Source: an uncultured Bacteroidia bacterium
Lineage (GTDB): Bacteria > Bacteroidota > Bacteroidia > Bacteroidales > UBA932
Assembly: GCA_902801885.1 (NCBI GenBank)
Contig: CADCJX010000007.1
Location: 62,001 to 126,000, forward strand
Direction of reading: 5' to 3'
Length of the DNA: 64,000 bases
Shown piece by piece: positions 18,292 to 25,082 of this stretch. The notes beneath the pieces were generated by a model. The model made no database searches, was not told the origin of the DNA, and saw nothing but the letters and a program-made list of their open reading frames with translations. Numbering within the stretch: position 1 is the first letter of the stretch; each line of letters begins with the position of its first letter. Both the position numbers and the translations under genes were made by a program.

Positions 18292-20133
18292 ATGAAAAGA
18301 TTAATAATGATCGTTCTTCTGCTACCATGCCTTGCTGGTTTTGCAAAGGAAAGGAAGCAATGGACTGAAAAACAAGCTTGGGATTGGGAAAAGAAAGTTG
18401 GAACCATCATCGGCTTCAACCAGCCAGAATCCGCATATCCCGGAATGACCAACCTTGAGATTCTCAGGAAGGCTGCAGATCTTGGATTCAACTCTGTAAG
18501 ATTCTGGCTGAAAGGCGAAGACGTGGATGCACAAATTGCTTACATAAAGAAAATGGCTGACGAAGCCGAATCTTGCGGCATGACCATCTCTCCTGTCTTA
18601 AGTCTCCAAAGAAAGTATTTTAACGACAAGGAGAATGAAAAGGAAAACTTGAAGATCGTAGAAGAGCTCGTCAAGACCTTGATCCGCCCCTTTGCAAATG
18701 ACGAGAGAATTGTTCTTTGGGACATCTGGAACGAACCTGGGTTTAAAACAGGAGATCCTGAAACATTCAGAGAGATGGAATGGGTAGAGAAAATGGTTCA
18801 CTGGTGCAGGGAAGAAAACCTCTGCCAACCAATCACTGCGTCCATCATCTGGGACCCGGACCGTGATGCGGATGTCTCAAGTCCCACATGGGAAAAACGC
18901 CGTCAGGTTGAAGCTATGATGGATCTTCATAACTTCCATTCGTACGATTGTGCCAGGAATTTCGGAGCGGAGATAGACTACACCCTGGATAGAATCCGGA
19001 AAATCTCCAACCGTCCTATCGTCTGCACCGAGGCAATGATAAGAGTTAATGGATCCTCTGCTCAAAGGACTCTGCCTGTGTTCGCGAGGGAACATGTCCA
19101 TGTGTATCTTTGGGGGCTCTATAATAATGACTGGAACTGGTCTGTAAAATGGGGACGCAGTACCTACGATGCTTTTGACCCTATGTTCCATGACTTCCTA
19201 TGGGCCGACGGCGATGCTTACGACGCAAGGGAATTCCCGTTCATAAAAAACTTCCGTTTCTGGAATAAAGGAGAGAACCTGGATCCAGGAATCGCAGTAA
19301 CGGATCGTTGGAGTCACGAAAGAGTCTGGAGGAGAATGGCCGGCGCCGGTTTGGTCAAAGGCCTGGCAGACGTGAAATCATCAGGAAGTTTTTCTGGTAC
19401 TTACAACAGCATGAGAGTAAAAGTCAACTACAAAGACTACCGTGGACTGGCTTCCGATCAGAGATCCGGTTTCTTTGAACGCTTTGAAAGGATCCTTTCT
19501 GATGCCAAGAGTAAAGGTATGACGGTGTTACCCGTGCTTATTACTGACGACGATCTCTACGCAACCTCTGAAGAACTGGGAGGATTTGTGAAAGAGATGA
19601 TCTCCCGTTATTTCGACGATCAGACCATCCTAGCCTGGGACATCTACTGGCATCCTGGGGAGAAATCAACAGACAGACGCAAGGTGGAAGAAGTTATAGA
19701 AACCGCTTTTACTTACGCCCGCAACCAGTATCCTAATCAGCCCGTATTCATGACTCCTTTCGTATCTGTTCAGGAGTTTGATGATGATTTCAATTACAGG
19801 GCCGCCCTTGTTCATGGAAGGCGCAACGGTTGGAACAAGCTTTCTTACGGAGGGACAAGCGATGCAGATCTGGTCTACAAGATATGGTCGCTGTCAGACG
19901 TCACTTCTTTCTCAACAGTACAGCATCCTGCAGAAGCCGGTTGGCTGTTGAGTATATGCTACAGGTTCGGACGTCCTATTTTCTGCTCTTCATTCAAGGC
20001 CGAAAACGTGACAGATCAGCTGGAGATGCTTGACCTGTTCAGCAAAAGCCATGTCTTCTGGTTCACAGAGAATCCTCTGCCGGACAAGTCCGTCAATCAA
20101 TTCAAATTCACTCCGATAATAACCAAGCACTAG
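18292..20133 (+). CDS. Clan GH-A glycoside hydrolase with a second, degenerate barrel (paralog 2)
   Basis: A 613-residue secreted hydrolase. I start at the ATG at 18292, 13 bases after the preceding stop, because it begins a signal peptide (MKRLIMIVLLLPCLAGFA). The extension to 18208 runs into the previous gene. The first barrel keeps WDIWNEP (Glu148) and RPIVCTE (Glu247). The second half has lost both: WDIYWHP puts His at the first Glu position, and RPIFCSS puts Ser at the second. There is no lipobox, in contrast to paralog 1, so this copy may be periplasmic or released. Substrate unknown; a beta-linked plant or host glycan is a guess from the neighbouring beta-helix proteins. Confidence 0.85.
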   Translation: MKRLIMIVLLLPCLAGFAKERKQWTEKQAWDWEKKVGTIIGFNQPESAYPGMTNLEILRKAADLGFNSVRFWLKGEDVDAQIAYIKKMADEAESCGMTISPVLSLQRKYFNDKENEKENLKIVEELVKTLIRPFANDERIVLWDIWNEPGFKTGDPETFREMEWVEKMVHWCREENLCQPITASIIWDPDRDADVSSPTWEKRRQVEAMMDLHNFHSYDCARNFGAEIDYTLDRIRKISNRPIVCTEAMIRVNGSSAQRTLPVFAREHVHVYLWGLYNNDWNWSVKWGRSTYDAFDPMFHDFLWADGDAYDAREFPFIKNFRFWNKGENLDPGIAVTDRWSHERVWRRMAGAGLVKGLADVKSSGSFSGTYNSMRVKVNYKDYRGLASDQRSGFFERFERILSDAKSKGMTVLPVLITDDDLYATSEELGGFVKEMISRYFDDQTILAWDIYWHPGEKSTDRRKVEEVIETAFTYARNQYPNQPVFMTPFVSVQEFDDDFNYRAALVHGRRNGWNKLSYGGTSDADLVYKIWSLSDVTSFSTVQHPAEAGWLLSICYRFGRPIFCSSFKAENVTDQLEMLDLFSKSHVFWFTENPLPDKSVNQFKFTPIITKH

Positions 20134-20139
20134 GACACC

Positions 20140-22020
20140 ATGAAAAGAACAATAATCATATCAACAGCTGCAATACTTCTTTCCTTCTTGCTTAGCCTTT
20201 CCACAAGTTTCGCCTCTGAAGGAAGGAAAAAACAAAACCGTCCGGCTCCTAGAGGACAATGGACAGAGCAACAAGCCTGGGACTGGGAGAAGAAAATCGG
20301 AGAAATCCGTGGTTTCAACCAGCCTGAATCTGCATATCCCGGACAGACACGAAGGGAAATCCTGGCAAAGGCAGCAGAATACGGACTCAATTCCGTGCGG
20401 TTCTGGATAAAGGGAAACAATGCAGATGAACAAATTGCATACATTAGAGAGTTTGCTGACGAAGCTGATGACTTCGGCATTTCCCTTTCACCCGTCATCA
20501 GCCTGCAGAGCCGCTACTATTCGCAAGAAGATGAAAAGACAGCTTTAGCAGAATGTGAGAAAGAAGTCCGAAAGCTGGTTGCAGCTTTCGCCACAGACGA
20601 AAGAATCATATTTTGGGACATCTGGAATGAACCACGCTTCAGAGAGAGTGAAGTTGACACCTTCCGAAATATGGATTGGATAGAAAAAATGGTTCTCTGG
20701 TGCAGGGAAGAGGGAATCATTCAGCCTATCACATCTTCGATAATCTGGGATACCGGCTTTGATGCAGACACTGAAACATCCGCATGGAAAAGACGTGCAG
20801 AGGTTGAATCCATGATGGATATTCACAACTTCCACGACTATCAGGCAGCTGAAAACATGGGAAAGGATCTGGCAGTGACTTTAAGAAAGATTAGGGAAAT
20901 CTCCAACCGCCCCATGGTCTGCACCGAATGCATGACAAGAGTTTATGGATCCGGTGTACAACGTACTCTTGCCGCTTTTGCCAGGGAACATATTCATTTC
21001 TATCTCTGGGGAATGTTCAACAATGACGCTAACTGGTCGGTCAAATGGAGCCGTTCAACTTACGATCCTTTCGAACCGATGTTCCACGATCTTCTTTGGG
21101 CAGACGGCGACATGTATGATCCTCGCGAATATGAAATAATCAAGCAATTCCACTTCCTTTCTCCTGATGAGAAAGATCCTGATCCTGGAATTCCTGTGAC
21201 CGAAAGATGGCATCAAGAAAGGGCATGGAAATGGATGGCCGGAGGTCCTGTGACAGGTACAGCGATCGAGAAGGCAAAACCCTCCAACACTCCTGAAAAG
21301 TACAACAGCGTCAGGATAACGATCAACTACAATCATTGGAAATACGACAACGATGCTTTCTTCAAAGACTTCGATGAATTCATCAATTGGGCAGAAATCA
21401 AAGGAATGACCATACTTCCTGTCCTTGTAACTGACGATATGCTCGGCGTCCCTGAAGATGAACTGGTAGAATACGTCCGTTCCGTGATTGCGAAATATTA
21501 TGATTGCCCGACGGTCAAAGGATGGGACCTTTATTTCCATCCTGGCGAAAAAGTTTCTAACAAAGGAACGGTCGAAAAGTTGGTTGAACGGCTGTTCACC
21601 ATTGCTCGTAATCAGTATCCCAACCAACCTGTTTTCATGACTCCGGTCGTTTCTGTCACTCCTTTTGCCAAGGATTATGATTATCGGAAGGATCTGGTTC
21701 ACGGACGGATCCACGGCTGGGAGAAACTGGTTTATTCTGGCATATCGGATTCCGATCTGGTGTACAGGATCTGGTCTCTTTCTGATGTCATCTCTTTCTC
21801 TACAGACCAACCATCTGCAGAGGCTGGCTGGCTTCTTAGCATCTGCTACCGGTTTGGACGTCCGATAATCTGCTCTTCATTCAAAGCTGAGGATCCCGAA
21901 CAACGCAGAATCCTTCTGGACCAGTTCTCCAGAAGTCATGTTTATTGGTATTCAGCTACTGATGTTCCAGAAGAAGAGATCAATTCATTCAGGTTCATTC
22001 CTATCAGTACCGGCCATTGA
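20140..22020 (+). CDS. Clan GH-A glycoside hydrolase with a second, degenerate barrel (paralog 3)
   Basis: A 626-residue secreted hydrolase with a signal peptide (ILLSFLLSLSTSFAS). The first barrel keeps WDIWNEP (Glu164) and RPMVCTE (Glu263). The second half has WDLYFHP (His at the first Glu position) and RPIICSS (Ser at the second). It is closer to paralog 2 than to paralog 1 (shared GFNQPESAYPG). It follows paralog 2 by six bases, so the pair looks like a tandem duplication. It is the last gene of the + strand cluster, and the following 520 bases are non-coding. Confidence 0.85.
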   Translation: MKRTIIISTAAILLSFLLSLSTSFASEGRKKQNRPAPRGQWTEQQAWDWEKKIGEIRGFNQPESAYPGQTRREILAKAAEYGLNSVRFWIKGNNADEQIAYIREFADEADDFGISLSPVISLQSRYYSQEDEKTALAECEKEVRKLVAAFATDERIIFWDIWNEPRFRESEVDTFRNMDWIEKMVLWCREEGIIQPITSSIIWDTGFDADTETSAWKRRAEVESMMDIHNFHDYQAAENMGKDLAVTLRKIREISNRPMVCTECMTRVYGSGVQRTLAAFAREHIHFYLWGMFNNDANWSVKWSRSTYDPFEPMFHDLLWADGDMYDPREYEIIKQFHFLSPDEKDPDPGIPVTERWHQERAWKWMAGGPVTGTAIEKAKPSNTPEKYNSVRITINYNHWKYDNDAFFKDFDEFINWAEIKGMTILPVLVTDDMLGVPEDELVEYVRSVIAKYYDCPTVKGWDLYFHPGEKVSNKGTVEKLVERLFTIARNQYPNQPVFMTPVVSVTPFAKDYDYRKDLVHGRIHGWEKLVYSGISDSDLVYRIWSLSDVISFSTDQPSAEAGWLLSICYRFGRPIICSSFKAEDPEQRRILLDQFSRSHVYWYSATDVPEEEINSFRFIPISTGH

Positions 22021-22051
22021 TTCAAGCCGTTTTATGTGATTCTTCTCCAAG

Positions 22052-22142
22052 GTGGCTTTCCGGCCACGATATGCTGTGTTTTTGTGACCAAAGAGGCACC
22101 TCGGGTGGTTCTGAGGTTACGAAAGTCTGGTCTTTTGTGGCC
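22052..22142. other. Nested inverted-repeat element, possible structured RNA
   Basis: Three nested pairs: GGCCAC (22062-22067) with GTGGCC (22137-22142), GACCA (22086-22090) with TGGTC (22128-22132), and ACCTC (22098-22102) with GAGGT (22113-22117). A competing hairpin GTGGC/GCCAC lies at 22052-22067. No convincing reading frame covers it. It may be the 3' untranslated end of the + strand cluster mRNA or a separate RNA; I see no promoter and no T-tract that decides the strand. Confidence 0.35.
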
Positions 22143-22216
22143 TCAAAGGCACTTCACTTCATGGGGGCTCGGCGAAACGGGAAATCAACTGGCCAAGGAA
22201 AGGGTATACCAATCAT

Positions 22217-22255
22217 AAAAAAAATGAGCGTCGACGCGTCTCGCGTGGACCCTCA
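22217..22255 (-). terminator. Rho-independent terminator of the small RNA
   Basis: The hairpin pairs 22225-22238 with 22242-22255: three helices of 4, 3 and 5 bp separated by two single mismatches, with a 3-base loop. Read on the minus strand it is followed directly by eight T (plus-strand A at 22217-22224). No T-tract lies on the other side, so it works for the minus strand only. Confidence 0.85.
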
Positions 22256-22330
22256 CTCTAACCACATAATTAATAACACTAAAACTAATAACCAATAGGT
22301 TGATCGGGGAGAGAACCTCCTTGCTCAACC
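22217..22330 (-). ncRNA. Candidate small RNA with own promoter and terminator
   Basis: A transcript of about 110 nucleotides is predicted on the minus strand. A full-consensus Bacteroides promoter lies just upstream (22336-22366), putting the start near 22330. The 5' end can fold as GGTTGA ... TCAACC with an inner GGAG/CTCC helix (22298-22330). An AU-rich, apparently unpaired linker of about 40 bases follows. The 3' end is a strong hairpin (22225-22255) and eight U. There is no reading frame longer than a few codons. This architecture is that of a trans-acting bacterial sRNA. I do not recognise it as 6S, tmRNA, SRP or RNase P RNA. Confidence 0.75.
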
Positions 22331-22335
22331 CGATA

Positions 22336-22366
22336 CAAAGGTACGGCTTTTTTTATATTATCCAAA
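22336..22366 (-). promoter_or_regulatory. Full-consensus Bacteroides promoter for the small RNA
   Basis: Read on the minus strand: TTTG (22363-22366), a 19-base spacer, then TACCTTTG (22336-22343). This matches the known Bacteroides -33/-7 consensus TTTG-N19-21-TAnnTTTG exactly and predicts a start near 22330, at the base of the 5' hairpin. Confidence 0.8.
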
Positions 22367-22395
22367 TAATTTATAAAAAATTTTTAACTTTTTTC

Positions 22396-22464
22396 GTTTT
22401 AATACGGTTAAAACACTGAATTTTAAGAATATAAACAATAAGAAAAGTTTTAACACCGTTTTAA
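22396..22464. repeat. GTTTTAA repeat cluster in AT-rich intergenic DNA
   Basis: A perfect 7-bp inverted repeat GTTTTAA-tacgg-TTAAAAC (22396-22414) is followed by a direct pair GTTTTAA-cacc-GTTTTAA (22447-22464). It lies in about 160 bases of strongly AT-rich sequence between the small-RNA promoter and the comF 3' end. It could be a protein-binding site; function unknown. Confidence 0.4.
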
Positions 22465-22542
22465 TAACCTCGAAATTAACAACGCTTAAAAGGGTATAAA
22501 ACTTTTTAAATCACCTTATAAAACGTTTATACTTACAATTTA

Positions 22543-23265
22543 TCAATATCCCACACAGGCAAGAGTAGCGACTGAAATCCGTACAGAAACCGGCAAAACC
22601 GCCCTCAAAGCCCGGTAACACGCCATCATGGTCGCTCCGGTGGTGAAGACATCGTCGACCAGAAGGATGTGTGAATATTTCTCCACCCCGGAATGCCTCC
22701 TGACTCCGAACGCCCCAGCCACGTTGGCAGCCTTTCCTTCCAAAGAAAGACGGGTCTGGGTCCTGGTCCGCCTGCGCCTGAACAGGACGTTCTCCCTTGA
22801 CTTCACTCCAAGACAGGAGGCTAGAACCTTACCTATGACACTTGCTTGATTGTAGCCCCTTGACCACCTTCTCGTCCAGTGTAAAGGCACGGGAATCACC
22901 AAGTCCACATCAGAATAAAGTGTCGATGAAGCCAGCTCCTTGCCAAGCATTTCTGAAAAATAACGCCCTGCATCAAGGTCGGAATGGTACTTGAGGCGCC
23001 GGGTAATGTCCCGGTAACCAGTTCCGGAACGATAGAAGAAAAGAGCTGTAGCATAAGAATAACCTCCGACGAGTTCCGGATTCAGTCCTCTGGCAATAAG
23101 ACCGTTGAATCTGTCTGCCATCTGGTTGCGGCGCTGCTTTGAAAAGAAAGTCCTTGGAAGGTCGGCAAGGCAAGACACACAGACATGCCGCTCATGGACG
23201 GACAGTATCCTCCCGCAGACGACACACTCCCTCGGGAGGAAAAGATCCAGCAAAGCATTAATCAT
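22543..23265 (-). CDS. comF: ComF-family phosphoribosyltransferase-like protein
   Basis: A 240-residue homolog of ComF, a competence or DNA-uptake-associated protein with a type I phosphoribosyltransferase fold. The N-terminus has a zinc-ribbon pattern (CVVCG, then CVSCL). The body has PVPLHWTRRWSRGYNQA and the PRPP-binding loop LLVDDVFTTGAT, both diagnostic. Length is typical. It is a single gene divergent from the dipeptidase at 23320. The exact substrate of ComF is not established. Confidence 0.9.
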   Translation of the reverse strand: MINALLDLFLPRECVVCGRILSVHERHVCVSCLADLPRTFFSKQRRNQMADRFNGLIARGLNPELVGGYSYATALFFYRSGTGYRDITRRLKYHSDLDAGRYFSEMLGKELASSTLYSDVDLVIPVPLHWTRRWSRGYNQASVIGKVLASCLGVKSRENVLFRRRRTRTQTRLSLEGKAANVAGAFGVRRHSGVEKYSHILLVDDVFTTGATMMACYRALRAVLPVSVRISVATLACVGY

Positions 23266-23279
23266 AGTTCAAGCATTTA

Positions 23280-23312
23280 TTTACAATAATACGGAAAAAC
23301 GGCCTAAATTTG
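23280..23312 (+). promoter_or_regulatory. Probable promoter of the dipeptidase gene
   Basis: TTTA (23280-23283), a 21-base spacer, and a perfect -7 element TAAATTTG (23305-23312). The start would fall about at the ATG at 23320, giving a very short or absent leader. Confidence 0.45.
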
Positions 23313-23319
23313 CCATGCA

Positions 23320-24702
23320 ATGAAAAGAATTGTGTCCTTGCTCATGGTGATTGCCATCACACTCCCGTTGATGGCACAGTCCCATTTTGTCCCCGTGATA
23401 GCTGTGCCGGATTGTCCAGAAAAGGCCCATATTGCCGAAATGATCAAAATGGCCGGTTGTTATCCAGAAATGGTTGACACGACGGATGATATTGACGCAA
23501 CCGAGTGGGACGGGGCCGTCATGCCTGATGGATGGGTCAAGTCCGGAAAAGAGTATTCAATACGCTTTTACCGGGCAATAGCAGAAAGGAACATCCCTCA
23601 CATCGGCACATCAAAGGCCGCACGGCAGATCGACCTGGAAATGAAAAGGCTCCCGTACGAGGAAATTGCATTCGAAGAACTTGTGAGGAAGGCAATGTCT
23701 TTCAAGAGGGCCAAGAACCTGATGGACGGAATGTTGACCATCGACACCCACTGTGACCTTCCGGAAGGTTATGCAAAGGGATATTCCGTGGGCAAGAAGA
23801 CGGAAAGCCAATGCAGCGTGCAAAAAATGGAGGAGGGACATCTGGATGCTCAGGTTCTCATCAGTTTCCTGTGGCAGGGACCGACTGACGACGCCTCGTC
23901 GCAAAAGGCAGTGGAAAAAAACCTCCGACAGATAGAAGAGATAATAGAAGATGTTGGTAAGTACCCGGACCTCTGCGGACTCGCAAAAACTCCTGAAGAA
24001 GCCGAAGCACTACGTAACCAAGGCAGGAAAGCCTTCTTCATCGGCGTGGAAAACGGCTACGGAATAGGCAAGGATCTCGGAAACATCAAGAAAATGAGAG
24101 ATTTGGGAGTGGTCTATATAACCCTGTGCCATTTCCGGGACAATTCCATCTGCAACACATCATCACGGCACGGAAGCGACCCTTCCAAAGGGCTCACTGA
24201 ATATGGAAGGCAGGTCGTCGAAGAAATGAACCGCCAGGGAATAATGATCGATCTTTCCCATCCTTCGGCCGGCGCGTTCTGGGATTGCATCAAGTACAGC
24301 AAGGCTCCTGTCATCTGCTCCCACTCCGGAGCCAAGGCCGTCTACGGCCACGACCGCGGACTGGACGACCGCCAGCTCAAGGCTCTCGCAGAAAACGGAG
24401 GTGTTATCCAGGTCTATTCAGTACCTGAATATCTTGGCAGGTCCCGAAGTTCGATGACAATAGACGACATGATGGCCCATTTCAATCACTGCGTCGAAGT
24501 CGCAGGGGCTGAACATGTCGGAATAGGAAGTGATTTCGACGGTGGTGGTGGAGTCTGGGGATGCAACGGAGACAACGATCTTATCAATCTCACTGTCAAG
24601 ATGCTGGAACATGGCTACACCCCCACCCAGATCCGTGGATTCTGGGGAGGAAACTTCATGAGGGTAATGAAAGAGGTGCAGTCTATTGCAAGTCGAGACT
24701 GA
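23320..24702 (+). CDS. Family M19 (membrane dipeptidase-type) peptidase with extra N-terminal domain
   Basis: A 460-residue exported zinc dipeptidase (signal peptide ending LPLMAQ). The M19 part starts near residue 135 with TIDTHCDLP (His144 and Asp146 as metal ligands). It continues with the bridging Glu in GVENGYG, the DLSHPS and CSHSGAK His ligands, and GIGSDFDG. The N-terminal 110 residues are not part of M19. They read like a class I glutamine-amidotransferase-fold domain of the C26 type (PVIAVPDCPEK, WDGAVMPDGW, YRAIAERNIPHIGTSKA), but the nucleophile-elbow Cys is absent. It cleaves small dipeptides in the periplasm by family knowledge. The 3' end overlaps the convergent gene by 20 bases. 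Confidence 0.85.
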   Translation: MKRIVSLLMVIAITLPLMAQSHFVPVIAVPDCPEKAHIAEMIKMAGCYPEMVDTTDDIDATEWDGAVMPDGWVKSGKEYSIRFYRAIAERNIPHIGTSKAARQIDLEMKRLPYEEIAFEELVRKAMSFKRAKNLMDGMLTIDTHCDLPEGYAKGYSVGKKTESQCSVQKMEEGHLDAQVLISFLWQGPTDDASSQKAVEKNLRQIEEIIEDVGKYPDLCGLAKTPEEAEALRNQGRKAFFIGVENGYGIGKDLGNIKKMRDLGVVYITLCHFRDNSICNTSSRHGSDPSKGLTEYGRQVVEEMNRQGIMIDLSHPSAGAFWDCIKYSKAPVICSHSGAKAVYGHDRGLDDRQLKALAENGGVIQVYSVPEYLGRSRSSMTIDDMMAHFNHCVEVAGAEHVGIGSDFDGGGGVWGCNGDNDLINLTVKMLEHGYTPTQIRGFWGGNFMRVMKEVQSIASRD

Positions 24703-25081
24703 GCTGCGGATCTGCAGCCCGCCTGAGCGAGTCGAATTCCTCAACCGTAGCAAGATCCGGATTGATGATTACATCAAGGTTGCGTATCAGCACCCTGTCG
24801 CCATTGTAGATCTGCGCGAGGCTGCCTCCAAGCCCTGTCACGGCAGGAATTCCTATTCCCCTTGCAAGGAGTCCGACATGGCCGGAAAGATCCTCTTCTT
24901 CGGTAACCATCCCGACCACGTTCTTGAAATTGATAAGAGCAGAATCGGACAAGGAAACAGTCTTTGCCACGAGGACGCTCCCCGGAGGAATGTCCTCAAA
25001 AGGGTTGCGCTGTCCGCGGTCGATGACCACGAACGCGCGTCCCTTGGCAAATCCTGCCACACCGTTGCCCCTGAATGTCAT
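24683..25081 (-). CDS. Stand-alone PEP-utilizer (phosphohistidine swivel) domain protein
   Basis: A 132-residue protein. I start at the ATG at 25079-25081, two bases after the preceding stop; the longer in-frame extension overlaps that gene and is a low-complexity Ser/Thr run. The core is EDLSGHVGLLARGIGIPAVTGLG, which matches the PEP-utilizer mobile-domain signature (TSHxAxxARxxGIPAVxG), with His68 as the expected phosphoacceptor. The family normally sits inside PEP synthase, pyruvate phosphate dikinase or PTS enzyme I. Here it is free-standing and coupled to a glycerol-1-phosphate dehydrogenase. No PEP- or ATP-binding partner is in the window. The family call is fair; the function is unknown. 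Confidence 0.7.
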   Translation of the reverse strand: MTFRGNGVAGFAKGRAFVVIDRGQRNPFEDIPPGSVLVAKTVSLSDSALINFKNVVGMVTEEEDLSGHVGLLARGIGIPAVTGLGGSLAQIYNGDRVLIRNLDVIINPDLATVEEFDSLRRAADPQLSLDLQ

Positions 25082-25082
25082 A

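Noticed and set aside
22017..22298. Reading frame of 93 codons after the last hydrolase gene
   Set aside because: It overlaps the nested repeats and the antisense small-RNA terminator, has no recognisable domain and odd composition, and starts inside the stop region of the previous gene.
22021..22335. RNase P RNA, tmRNA, 6S or SRP RNA
   Set aside because: I looked for GAGGAAAGTCC, ACAGAAT, the tmRNA ends and the SRP tetraloop core; none is present.
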